DNA of 64,000 bases from Pollutimonas thiosulfatoxidans. GTDB taxonomy: Bacteria; Pseudomonadota; Gammaproteobacteria; Burkholderiales; Burkholderiaceae_B. The stretch covers positions 248,001 through 312,000 of the forward strand of contig NZ_CP022987.1 in assembly GCF_004022565.1 (NCBI RefSeq), read 5' to 3'. A program made the translations under genes and the position numbers. The notes under the pieces were generated by a model. The model was not told where the DNA came from. It ran no database searches and saw only the letters and a program-made list of their open reading frames with translations. Of this stretch, positions 35,103-43,358 are shown piece after piece; the first letter of the stretch is position 1; every line of letters begins with the position of its first letter.

Positions 35103-35114
35103 GGTTGCTCCTGC

Positions 35115-35702
35115 CTAGCGCGGCGGCGGATACGGGATATCGTAATGATGCATGGGAAACACGCCGGTGGCGCGGTCGGCGATATAGTGTTCCAGCGTGG
35201 TGCTTACCGTGCGGAAAGCCAGCTCTTGCCAGGGGATGTCCTCTACGCTGAAGAAGCCCGCCTCTATGCTTTCGGGGCCAGGATACAGCTTCTCGCTGAG
35301 CACCTTGGCCAAATAAAAGAAATGCACCTGTTCGGCGTGCGGCACATCAATGATGGTATAGAGGGGGCCAAGCTCGATTTGTGCGCCGGCTTCCTCCTGG
35401 GTTTCGCGCATGGCGCCCTGGGCCGTTGTCTCGCCCAGCTCCATAAAGCCCGCCGGAAGTGTCCATTTGTCGTAGCGCGGCTCGATGGCCCGACGGCACA
35501 GCAAGATCTTGTCTTGCCATACGGGTAGCACGCCCACCACATTGCGCGGGTTCTGGTAATGCACGGCGCCGCAATGCTCACACACTGCGCGCAGCCGATT
35601 ATCGTCCGGCGGGATGCGCTGTGTAATGGGTTTTCCGCACTGGCTGCAGTACCGTTGAGCGCGAGGAGCGGGAAAGTAAAAGCTGGGTGCGGGCGTGGTC
35701 AT
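35115..35702 (-). CDS. NUDIX hydrolase with N-terminal zinc ribbon
   Basis: A 195-residue protein. A zinc ribbon (YCSQCGKPITQRIPPDDNRL...CEHCG, about residues 18-45) precedes the NUDIX domain, whose box reads GFMELGETTAQGAMRETQEEAGAQI (catalytic REtqEEAG). This is the layout of the NudC-type group, but it lacks the full NudC N-terminal domain, so the nucleotide substrate is open. Its ATG overlaps the stop of the upstream gene by one base (TAATG-type junction), so the two are coupled. Confidence 0.87.
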   Translation of the reverse strand: MTTPAPSFYFPAPRAQRYCSQCGKPITQRIPPDDNRLRAVCEHCGAVHYQNPRNVVGVLPVWQDKILLCRRAIEPRYDKWTLPAGFMELGETTAQGAMRETQEEAGAQIELGPLYTIIDVPHAEQVHFFYLAKVLSEKLYPGPESIEAGFFSVEDIPWQELAFRTVSTTLEHYIADRATGVFPMHHYDIPYPPPR

Positions 35703-36337
35703 TAAGCGATTCTACTCAATGCGGGATGCCGGACAAAGCCCATGGCTTGTTCGACGGCAGCCGAGGGGCAGCAATTGATCGGCAAGGTGCCGGCATAAGC
35801 AGCCGCGAAAGTGACTGGCATGCCACAAGCCTCGGCTTCCCGCTCGAGCAAGTCCAGTAAGGACTCACCTTCAATGCTGTGCATGCCTTGGAGCACCGTG
35901 GCCAGGTCCCGGCCGGCCACCAGGCCCGGGCCATGCTCGGTTGCGGCAAACAGCCTGCCTTCGTCCGTCAACCACCAGCCGTCGATCTTGCTTACCGGCA
36001 GTCCGTTATGGGTGCGCAACAGCATATCTGCGCCCTCCGATTGCCCGGTGTGCACGATGAAAGGCGCAGCATCCAGCCGCACATAGACCCGTTGCGGGCC
36101 ATTCTGGAAATACCATTGGCCCTGATGGTCGCAAGCGTAGTTACGGCCGATGAAATCAAGTATGGCTGGGCTGCTGATGGACTCGCCGCGCGCGGGCGCG
36201 GCATTGTCAGCCACAGGCGCAAGGGCGTCGCCGGTGGGATGCAAGCGCCATTCTCCGCGTTCAGTCAGGGACAGCCATCCGAACACGTCGGGCACGTCGG
36301 GCCATTTCGCCATGGCGGCGATCACATTCTGATCCAT
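35702..36337 (-). CDS. Conserved protein of unknown function (DUF2946-like, cytosolic)
   Basis: A 211-residue soluble protein without signal or membrane segments. It begins MDQNVIAAMAKWPDVPDVFG and has Trp-rich strand segments (WLSLTERGEWRLHPTGD, HQGQWYFQNGPQRVYVRLDA, ISKIDGWWLTDEGRLF-like), then helices and Cys-containing PINCCPSAA near the end. Homologs as I recall are restricted to Burkholderiales and share this place upstream of a NUDIX gene. The family label is weak. The role is unknown; coupling to the NUDIX hydrolase hints at a shared pathway. Confidence 0.6.
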   Translation of the reverse strand: MDQNVIAAMAKWPDVPDVFGWLSLTERGEWRLHPTGDALAPVADNAAPARGESISSPAILDFIGRNYACDHQGQWYFQNGPQRVYVRLDAAPFIVHTGQSEGADMLLRTHNGLPVSKIDGWWLTDEGRLFAATEHGPGLVAGRDLATVLQGMHSIEGESLLDLLEREAEACGMPVTFAAAYAGTLPINCCPSAAVEQAMGFVRHPALSRIA

Positions 36338-36355
36338 TGTTGTCCCGTGTTCTGT

Positions 36356-37015
36356 TTAGCGCGCGTTCAGCCTATGAGCCAGCGCATGCCCAAGAAACTG
36401 CGCGGCTTCAGCCAGCACCAGCAAGGACAGTACCACCAGCAGCATCAGTCCCGGCATGAACTCCTGGAAGCCATAACGCAAGCCCAAATCGCCCAAGCCT
36501 TGACCACTGATGGCGCCGGCCAGCGTGGAATAACCCACCAGGCTGGCGACTGCCATCCCAAGGCCTGCGGCAATGCCGCCTGCCGCGCTGGGAAAAAAGA
36601 CTTTATAAACCATTTGCGACGTCGATGCTCCCGCCGCCTTTGCGGCATCCACGACCTTGTTGTCGACCTGCCCAAAGGCGGCATCAGCGCTGCGCGCGAT
36701 GCCCGGCATCACGATCAGGGCCAAGGGCACGACGCTGGCGATCAGGTTGGCAGGCACCTCCAGCATCACATGAGCCAATGCGATGAGGCCCGCGAGCAGG
36801 ACGACAGAGGGGGTCGATAGCACGGCGCTTACTGTGAATTGAAGTGCGCGATGCAGGCGAGGGCGCCCGGGGTTGCCGCGCGGTCCGGTCAGATGCAGCA
36901 CCAGCCCAAGAGGCAGGCCCAGCAAGGCGGCAAGCACGCTGGAGGCACCAACCATCAACAGGGTTTCGCCGAATGACGCAAAGAAAAGGTCGACCATCGC
37001 CACGGACATCGCCAC
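36356..37015 (-). CDS. MetI-like ABC transporter permease (orphan)
   Basis: A 219-residue inner-membrane permease with five to six helices. The cytoplasmic EAA loop reads VDAAKAAGASTSQMVYKVFF, and the sequence around it (IVMPGIARSADAAFGQVDNK, LVGYSTLAGAISGQGLGDLG) matches MetI of the methionine importer MetNIQ. No MetN ATPase or MetQ lipoprotein is in the window, so its partners must be elsewhere or lost. It marks the last core-type gene before the A+T-richer island. Confidence 0.85.
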   Translation of the reverse strand: MAMSVAMVDLFFASFGETLLMVGASSVLAALLGLPLGLVLHLTGPRGNPGRPRLHRALQFTVSAVLSTPSVVLLAGLIALAHVMLEVPANLIASVVPLALIVMPGIARSADAAFGQVDNKVVDAAKAAGASTSQMVYKVFFPSAAGGIAAGLGMAVASLVGYSTLAGAISGQGLGDLGLRYGFQEFMPGLMLLVVLSLLVLAEAAQFLGHALAHRLNAR

Positions 37016-37131
37016 CTCCAGATGTAAGCTGGAAATTGTAGGAGGCGGCCGTGCCTAACCCAACGAACTTCTGGGGACAGGGATATAGCGGGGGGTGATA
37101 AGGCAGGACACTATCAGTGTCCACGATCGTA

Positions 37132-37167
37132 GGGCATTCTTGTATAGGAACAATAAATAAATAATAC
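37132..37167 (+). promoter_or_regulatory. Promoter and operator-like site before the first island genes
   Basis: TTGTAT at 37140-37145 and TAATAC at 37162-37167, spacing 16. Overlapping the -35, the complement strand reads TGTTCCTATACAAGAATG, an imperfect palindrome of TTC-N8-GAA form that recurs at 42093 and 50985. Confidence 0.4.
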
Positions 37168-37250
37168 CCATATATAAATAAATGCTAAACTTCTCGGGAA
37201 ACTTTGGCCGGTCGTGCACTGGCCCTTGCAACAAGAGACAGGAGCGAGAC

Positions 37251-37667
37251 ATGATCATAGAAGGTGGTTGCTACTGCGGATCTGTGCGCTACAGGGCGGA
37301 GGGCGAGGCGCTCTTCAAGCTGCAGTGCCACTGTAGGGAGTGTCAGTACATATCCGGTGGAGGTCCCAATATTGTCATGGGAATGCCAGAGAACGGCTTT
37401 TCCTACACTCTCGGCAATCCTCGGCTTTTCAGTCGGACCGATCTGCCCGCCCCAGTCACCAGGCACTTCTGTTCTGATTGCGGTACACACTTGCTGACCA
37501 CGTCGCCTAGGGTTGCGAATGCAGTTCTGCTCAAGGTCGGCACTTTGGATGATCCCGCTGTCTTCGGCAGGCCCTCGGTGGCCATCTTTGGCATTGACAA
37601 ACAGCCGTTTCACCACGTCCCTGAGGATATACCCTTACACGAGCGCCGGCCTTCCTCCTACGCTTGA
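37251..37667 (+). CDS. GFA-family zinc protein
   Basis: A 138-residue protein of the glutathione-dependent formaldehyde-activating (GFA/CENP-V) fold. Zinc-binding cysteines appear as GGCYCGSVRY (residues 5-14), CHCRECQ and CSDCGTHL. The classic member binds glutathione and formaldehyde, but most homologs have no proven activity. It is the first gene of the island's left operon, with ACAGGAG upstream of the ATG at 37251, and is followed after 47 bases by dctQ. If the pathway releases a C1 aldehyde, this protein could handle it; that is inference. Confidence 0.85.
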   Translation: MIIEGGCYCGSVRYRAEGEALFKLQCHCRECQYISGGGPNIVMGMPENGFSYTLGNPRLFSRTDLPAPVTRHFCSDCGTHLLTTSPRVANAVLLKVGTLDDPAVFGRPSVAIFGIDKQPFHHVPEDIPLHERRPSSYA

Positions 37668-37714
37668 AAATTAAGGGCGCGACATACAGCCCTTCACAAC
37701 ATTCGGTACTTATC

Positions 37715-38317
37715 ATGCGGCTCTTGCTAGCTTTCTCCAAATTGATCGACGCTTTCAATGACCGGATAGGCATAGGCGTCAGTTGGGCGCTTCTAGCTGC
37801 GGTACTCATATGCACGGCAAACGCCTTGGTACGGTATTCCTTGCATATAGGTTCGAACGCTTGGTTGGAAATTCAATGGTATTTGTTTGCTGCCATTTTT
37901 CTTTTGGCGGCGTCGCACACCTTGCGTCGTAACGAGCATGTTCGTATTGACCTGTTGGCCGGTAGATTGCCTAAGCGGGTCCAGGTGGGGATAGATATTG
38001 TTGGTTTCACTGTCTTCCTACTACCTATGTGCTTCATCATCATCACATACTCTATTCCATATGTTCGCGAGTCCTTCGTCAGCGGCGAAATCTCGATGAA
38101 TGCGGGAGGCTTGCTGGTATGGCCGGTCAAAGCGTTGATTCCGATCAGCTTTCTCATGCTCTTTGCGCAGGGCGTATCGGAGATCATCAAGCGCATAGGC
38201 TTCCTGTTTCACATGGTTGATGCCAGCGAATTCGACAAGCAAAGTCGTAATGAGCTAGAGGTCAGCAAAGCCGAGCTCGAAGCAGCACTGGCGAACCGCC
38301 CAGGAGATGCTAAATGA
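37715..38317 (+). CDS. dctQ: TRAP transporter small permease subunit (DctQ-type)
   Basis: A 200-residue membrane protein with four helices. Family marks are the IQWYLFAAIFLLAASHTLRR and EHVRIDLLAGRLPKRVQ segments (W..v.......A...r...HvrvD). The C-terminal tail after about residue 165 is hydrophilic and charged, as in the mannitol/chloroaromatic-type DctQ. It pairs with DctM in a sodium-driven importer that takes its ligand from a periplasmic DctP. It overlaps dctM by four bases (ATGA). The start at 37715 is chosen over an upstream TTG at 37664. Confidence 0.9.
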   Translation: MRLLLAFSKLIDAFNDRIGIGVSWALLAAVLICTANALVRYSLHIGSNAWLEIQWYLFAAIFLLAASHTLRRNEHVRIDLLAGRLPKRVQVGIDIVGFTVFLLPMCFIIITYSIPYVRESFVSGEISMNAGGLLVWPVKALIPISFLMLFAQGVSEIIKRIGFLFHMVDASEFDKQSRNELEVSKAELEAALANRPGDAK

Positions 38318-39906
38318 GCAGTTTCCTTATCGCCAACATTGCGCCGATTATGTTTATGACGTTGGTGCTCTTGCTGCTATCGGGGTTTCCTATTGCATTT
38401 TCGCTTGCAGCCAATGGTTTGCTGTTTGCGTTTATAGGCTTCGAGCTGGGGCTTCTGGAACCGACCTTGTTGCAAGCGTTGCCTAACAGGCTGTACGGCA
38501 TCATGTCCAATGAGACCTTGCTTGCGGTACCATTTTTCACGTTTATGGGGCTTATTCTCGAGCGATCCGGTATGGCAGAGGACCTGCTCGATACCATAGG
38601 CCAATTGTTTGGCAGCGTGCGTGGTGGCGTGGCGTATGCAGTAATCTTTGTTGGCGCGCTGCTTGCCTCGACTACGGGTGTCGTGGCTGCTTCTGTCATT
38701 TCCATGGGGCTTATTTCGTTGCCGGTAATGATGCGCTACGGCTACGACCAGAAGCTGGCGGCCGGAGTCATCGCAGCATCGGGAACTTTGGCGCAGCTTT
38801 TGCCGCCCTCTTTGGTACTCATCGTCTTGGCAGATCAACTGGGCCGGTCAGTTGGCGACATGTATCGTGGCGCTTTGATCCCTGGCTTGCTGCTTACGTT
38901 GATGTACGCCGTGTATGTGTTATTGCTTTCGATTTTCAAGCCCCATACTGTACCCGCCTTACCGCCAGAAGCGAGACTCCTGCGCCAGCCGAACGGCAGT
39001 AGCGGTGTCGGATCATTGGCTGCCTTGTTGGCATTGGCGGTTGCCGCCTCCTATAGCTTCGCCAAATTATATTTCACGGATCCGTCGGTGCCTGCCGATG
39101 AGGTTGCGATTTATAGCGCGTCTGTCGGCATTGCGCTGGCTTTCGGCATCGCTTGCATCAACCGCCTGTTCAGCATTGGCTTGCTCTCACGCATAGCCGA
39201 AAAAGTCGTCTTTGTAATGGTTCCGCCATTGACGCTTATTTTTCTGGTGCTGGGAAGTATCTTCGTGGGCATCGCGACACCCACCGAAGGCGGAGGTATG
39301 GGAGCCGTAGGCGCCTTGATATTGGCCGTGGCGAATCGCCGCCTTAGTTGGAAGTCACTTCGGCATGCCTTGACTTCCACAACCCGCCTGACCTCATTTG
39401 TTCTGTTCATTCTTGTAGGGGCTAGTCTTTTCTCTTTAACCTTCCGCGCTGTCAATGGTGATCTTTGGGTGGAGCACCTTTTGACGTCGCTACCGGGCGG
39501 GAACATGGGTTTCCTGATTGGTGTAAACATTCTGTTCTTTGTGCTGGCGTTCTTCCTGGATTTCTTTGAACTGGCTTTTATCTTGATTCCTCTGATTGCT
39601 CCAGTTGCCGACAAGCTGGGCATAGACCTCATCTGGCTAGGGGTGCTGCTTAGCATCAACATCCAGACATCGTTCATGCATCCACCCTTCGGTTTCTCGC
39701 TGATCTATCTGCGCTCGGTTGCACCAAAGGAAGTGAAGAGTTCTTCCATCTACCTTGGCGCCATTCCCTTCCTGTTTATACAAATAGTCATGGTGACGTT
39801 GGTCATCATGTTCCCGGGAATAGTGAACATCAAGGGCGCTGTCGATATGACCGAGAAGATCGAGCTAAAGATAGAAGCCCCTAGTAATCCATACGGGCCA
39901 GGCTGA
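38314..39906 (+). CDS. dctM: TRAP transporter large permease subunit (DctM-type)
   Basis: A 530-residue polytopic permease with twelve or more helices. Typical segments are PFFTFMGLILERSGMAEDLL, GALLASTTGVVAASVISMGL, PPSLVLIVLADQLGRSVGDM, and near the end PPFGFSLIYLRSVAP. It is longer than standard DctM (about 425) because of the extra central region found in mannitol/chloroaromatic (FcbT3/TakM-like) members. It works with DctQ here and presumably with the TakP-like DctP encoded at 49841-50926 on the other strand. Confidence 0.93.
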   Translation: MSSFLIANIAPIMFMTLVLLLLSGFPIAFSLAANGLLFAFIGFELGLLEPTLLQALPNRLYGIMSNETLLAVPFFTFMGLILERSGMAEDLLDTIGQLFGSVRGGVAYAVIFVGALLASTTGVVAASVISMGLISLPVMMRYGYDQKLAAGVIAASGTLAQLLPPSLVLIVLADQLGRSVGDMYRGALIPGLLLTLMYAVYVLLLSIFKPHTVPALPPEARLLRQPNGSSGVGSLAALLALAVAASYSFAKLYFTDPSVPADEVAIYSASVGIALAFGIACINRLFSIGLLSRIAEKVVFVMVPPLTLIFLVLGSIFVGIATPTEGGGMGAVGALILAVANRRLSWKSLRHALTSTTRLTSFVLFILVGASLFSLTFRAVNGDLWVEHLLTSLPGGNMGFLIGVNILFFVLAFFLDFFELAFILIPLIAPVADKLGIDLIWLGVLLSINIQTSFMHPPFGFSLIYLRSVAPKEVKSSSIYLGAIPFLFIQIVMVTLVIMFPGIVNIKGAVDMTEKIELKIEAPSNPYGPG

Positions 39907-39951
39907 TATCGCCGCCCGCAATCACCTAATTAATAAAGGGTTCAAGCAAAC

Positions 39952-40287
39952 ATGGACATTAAGCAAATCAATTGGAATGATCAGGACTGGAAGCTCGTTC
40001 GAAACGGGATAGAGCGCAAGGCATTCGGCAGCGAGGCGGTTACTCTTGCCTTGCATAAGCTATATCCTGGTCATGAAATCTCGCCGCATTCTCACCCCAA
40101 CGAACAGGTCGTATATATCCTCGAAGGCGAGGTGGATTTTCATATTGGCGATGAGGTGCACCGGGTCAAAGCGGGAGGCCTAGCAGTCATACCGCCCGGC
40201 ATAGTGCACTACGTTGAAGTAGTGGGTGATCAGCCCGCAATCAATCTTGATGTCTTTACACCCGCGCGGCCCGAGTACGAGCAATGA
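39952..40287 (+). CDS. Single-domain cupin
   Basis: A 111-residue small beta-barrel protein. The two cupin motifs are GHEISPHSHPNEQVVYILEG (metal ligands HxH....E) and PPGIVHYVEV (final His). It has no signal peptide. Small cupins in catabolic operons act as metal-dependent isomerases, decarboxylases or stabilisers, and no choice among them can be made. It begins 45 bases after dctM. Confidence 0.87.
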   Translation: MDIKQINWNDQDWKLVRNGIERKAFGSEAVTLALHKLYPGHEISPHSHPNEQVVYILEGEVDFHIGDEVHRVKAGGLAVIPPGIVHYVEVVGDQPAINLDVFTPARPEYEQ

Positions 40288-40384
40288 CGGCGTTTCCGAC
40301 CTGCCCATATTGCGTGTGCTACGGCTCTGCGCGAGCGTGGCGAGCTTTTCTGATGGATTTGTCGATTAGTACTGGAGAGAGGGT

Positions 40385-40576
40385 ATGCCCATTATTGAAG
40401 TGAACATGTTCGAAGGAAGGACGAGCCAGCAGAAGCGCGAGATGATCTCGGCGGTAACGCAGGCGGTAGCCCAGACCCTAGACGTGCCAGAGACCAATGT
40501 AAGAATCATTATTCGCGAGTTGAGTAAAGACAACTTCGGAATCGGCGGCAAGACGGCATTCGAGTTGGGGCGTTAG
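40385..40576 (+). CDS. 4-oxalocrotonate tautomerase family protein
   Basis: A 63-residue protein of standard 4-OT length. After removal of Met1 the catalytic base would be Pro1 (MPIIEVNMFEGRTSQQKREM). Other features are the helix QQKREMISAVTQAVAQTL and the DVPETNVRIIIREL strand with the Arg pair region; GIGGKTAFEL closes it. 4-OT enzymes interconvert enol and keto forms of 2-oxo acids. The family also holds dehalogenases and hydratases. The context of 2-hydroxy/2-oxo acid enzymes fits a keto-enol step. Confidence 0.9.
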   Translation: MPIIEVNMFEGRTSQQKREMISAVTQAVAQTLDVPETNVRIIIRELSKDNFGIGGKTAFELGR

Positions 40577-40602
40577 TACACAGAATTTACGGGGTAAGAA
40601 CT

Positions 40603-42021
40603 ATGATTGATTTTGGCACCGATTACACCCATACGATTGCAGGCCGGGCGGTGAAGAGCGTGACCTGGCTTGGGATCATCAACCCTGCGACCGAGGAGCA
40701 GTTTGCGCAAGCTCCCGACGCCAGTAAAGAACAGTTGGATGCAGCTGTGTCAGCTGCGCGCGCCGCATTTCCGGGGTGGTCGAGCACGCCCTACGAGCAA
40801 AGACAGGCGTTGGTGTATCGAATCGGCGACATGCTGCTCGAGCACCAAGAGCAGTTTGCCCGCCTGCTGACGAAGGAGCAGGGCAAGCCGTTGGAGTCGG
40901 CGCGCATGGAAGTAGGGCGCGCTGCCCATTGGTGCAAAGAGATCGCGGGGTTCTCCTTGCCCGAGACCGTTCTGGACAGCGATCCGGAGCGGACAGTTCT
41001 TATCCGACACGTGCCGCTAGGCGTCGTTGGCGCCATCGTGCCCTGGAATTTCCCGATGACGCTTGCGCTTTGGAAAGTAGCACCCGGCTTGCTTGCCGGC
41101 AATACCATGGTCTTAAAGCCATCGCCGTTTACGCCACTAACGGCGCTCAAGCTGGGCGAGTTGCTGTGTGATTTGCTGCCGCCCGGCGTTTTAAACGTTG
41201 TATCAGGGGGCGATGCTGTTGGTCCGTGGATGTCCGAGCATGAGGGGATCGATAAGATCGCGTTTACCGGTTCTACTGCCACAGGACGGCGGGTCATGGA
41301 AAGCGCATCGCGGAGACTCAAGCGTATCACGCTGGAACTAGGCGGCAATGACCCCGCTATTGTTTTGCCCGATGCAGACATTGATGAAGTCGCACCGCAG
41401 TTATTTTGGGCCTGTTTTGCCAACAGCTCACAATATTGCTTGGCGACAAAGCGGCTCTATATCCATGAAAGCATATACGACCGGCTTGCGAGCGCCATTG
41501 TTGAATATGGCAAGTCGGTGAAAGTGGGTGACGGCACTGACGAAAGCGTGCAGCTGGGGCCGGTGCAGAACCGCTTGCAGTATGAGCGCATAATGGAACT
41601 GCTGGCCGATTGCAAGGCGCAAGGAATGAGGTTTTTGCTGGGTGGTGACTCTCCAGCGGGGCCCGGTTACTTCCTTAATCCCACTATTGTAGATAATCCG
41701 CCTGACGATACACGTATCGTTAACGAGGAACCATTTGGTCCCATTGTGCCTTTCCTTAAGTATCGTACGCTGGATGAGGTGGTGCAGCGTGCGAACGCGG
41801 GAGAGTACGGGCTGGGCGGTTCGGTGTGGGGTAGTGATGCGGCAGTGGCAAGATCTGTGGCCGATCGGCTGCAGTGCGGCATGATCTGGATCAACGAAAT
41901 TCACAAGCTGACACCCCATGCGCCCTTGGCCGGTCACAAGCAATCCGGTTTAGGGTCGGAAAACAGCCTTGAGGGCTTGCTCTCCTATACCAATACACAA
42001 ACGTTGTCGGTGAAACGCTGA
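40603..42021 (+). CDS. NAD(P)-dependent aldehyde dehydrogenase
   Basis: A 472-residue ALDH-superfamily enzyme oxidising an aldehyde to its acid. Catalytic residues are Asn149 (VPWNFPM), Glu245 (LELGGNDP) and Cys279 (ANSSQYCLATKR). The cofactor Lys lies in VLKPSPFTPLT, and FTGSTATGRRV is the nucleotide loop. The length and motif fit class-general ALDHs used in catabolism; substrate unknown. It is the last gene of the left operon and lies 200 bases before the alcohol dehydrogenase with its own promoter region. The alcohol/aldehyde pair suggests two-step oxidation. Confidence 0.92.
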   Translation: MIDFGTDYTHTIAGRAVKSVTWLGIINPATEEQFAQAPDASKEQLDAAVSAARAAFPGWSSTPYEQRQALVYRIGDMLLEHQEQFARLLTKEQGKPLESARMEVGRAAHWCKEIAGFSLPETVLDSDPERTVLIRHVPLGVVGAIVPWNFPMTLALWKVAPGLLAGNTMVLKPSPFTPLTALKLGELLCDLLPPGVLNVVSGGDAVGPWMSEHEGIDKIAFTGSTATGRRVMESASRRLKRITLELGGNDPAIVLPDADIDEVAPQLFWACFANSSQYCLATKRLYIHESIYDRLASAIVEYGKSVKVGDGTDESVQLGPVQNRLQYERIMELLADCKAQGMRFLLGGDSPAGPGYFLNPTIVDNPPDDTRIVNEEPFGPIVPFLKYRTLDEVVQRANAGEYGLGGSVWGSDAAVARSVADRLQCGMIWINEIHKLTPHAPLAGHKQSGLGSENSLEGLLSYTNTQTLSVKR

Positions 42022-42092
42022 CTTTGCGCGCCCTCGGAATGTAATCGAGATTTTAGAGCGATTGCTCCATCGGCGCATTTTTTCATCCGGAG

Positions 42093-42136
42093 TGTTCCTA
42101 TATAAGGACATATAAATTAGTGTTCATTTATAGGTC
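42093..42136 (+). promoter_or_regulatory. Paired operator-like sites before the alcohol dehydrogenase gene
   Basis: TGTTCCTATATAAGGACA (42093-42110) is an 18-bp imperfect palindrome matching at seven of nine positions. A second TGTTC site starts exactly 28 bp later (42121-42136, TGTTCATTTATAGGTC) and overlaps a possible -35; a TAAGAT -10 is at 42146-42151. The same 28-bp spacing recurs at 50957/50985. Between 42022 and 42092 I see nothing else certain. Confidence 0.45.
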
Positions 42137-42221
42137 TTTTCGTGCTAAGATTTCTTCGTATAACAGGATCACCCGTGCATGGAAATAGTGGCATCGAGTT
42201 GCCGCTAGCAGGAGACAAAGG

Positions 42222-43327
42222 TTGGATCGTTCAAAAAAAGCGTGCAGCATGCGTAAGCCCAAAGGCTCCGAAGTCGATGCTTATCGCTATGAGCTTGTGG
42301 CCTGCGGAAATCAGCTAGAGCGCAGGCGTCACGCTGCAGCCGTCCCCCGCGGAAACGAGGTGTTGCTGCGCGTGCTCGCAGCCGGCCTATGCCATACAGA
42401 CCTGCATTTGTCTGATGGCTACTTCAACCTTGGCGGCGGTAACCGGATTTCTCTGATCGAGCGTGGAATTAACCTGCCCCATACGCTGGGCCACGAGACC
42501 GTTGGCGAGATCATGGCGATGGGTCCGGATGTTTCGGGCCTAAGTATTGGGGATCGCATGCTGGTCTATCCGTGGGCGGGGTGTGACGCCTGCGAACTAT
42601 GCACGAGTGAGCAAGGCCACCTTTGCCATTCACCGCGCTTTACCGGGGTGTTTCGTCCAGGGGGTTTCGGCAGTCATATTGTGGTGTCGCATCCCAAGTA
42701 CCTCTTTTCATTGGGGGGGTGTCTGAGCTGGCCGCCGCGCCGCTGGCATGTTCAGGACTGACCGCTTATAGCGCTCTTTTGAAAGCCCGCGTGGATCTCA
42801 TTAAGGAGCCTCTCGTCATCATAGGCGCCGGCGGTTTAGGGCTGATGGCGCTTGCGCTCCTAAAGCTGATGGACGGGAACGCTGCGGTCTTGATCGAACC
42901 TGATCCCGTCAAGAGAAAAGTTGCACTTCAGATGGGCGCCATCGGCGCGTTCGATCCGGCAGCCGTCGCGGACGGTTCAGCCACCGCGGGCTTGGGTGAT
43001 GGCGCAGCCGCGGTATTAGACTTTGTCGGGTCGCCGGCATCCATTGCTCAAGGTGTGACCATGTTGAGGAAGGGTGGCCGCTTGATCATGGTAGGCATGT
43101 ATGGGGGCGAGCTCTCTTTACCGATTCCTACCTTGGTTCTGCGTGCGATATCGCTCGAAGGCTCCTACGTCGGCTCGCTTGCCCAGATGCGCGAGCTGAT
43201 GGCGCTGGTGAAAAGGAAGGGGATACCAGAGATACCGATAGTCCCCAGACCCTTATCGGAGATCAATGATGCGATCGCTCAGATGCGTGAAGGAGGGGTT
43301 GTTGGACGGACCGTTCTGCAGCCGTAG
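42222..43327 (+). pseudogene. Zinc-dependent alcohol dehydrogenase, frameshifted at a G7 tract
   Basis: Two adjoining frames together encode a medium-chain zinc alcohol dehydrogenase of about 368 residues. The first (from a TTG at 42222 with GGAG before it) carries AAGLCHTDLHLSDGY (catalytic Cys), LPHTLGHETVGEI and CDACELCTSEQGHLC (structural zinc). The second carries the Rossmann motif LVIIGAGGLGLMAL and continues to the TAG at 43325-43327. The frame changes at GGGGGGG, 42713-42719; one more G would join them as SLGGVSELAA. As written the gene is broken, giving a short first product to 42761. It may be a sequencing error, a mutation, or a phase-variable tract. Confidence 0.85.
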
Positions 43328-43358
43328 CATGATCAATGGATCATTTTGGAGCTGAATC

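Noticed and set aside
37041..37050. GGAGGCG near the island's left end as a copy of the tRNA-Cys 3' end (att repeat)
   Set aside because: Only seven bases match the tRNA end; too short to be better than chance.
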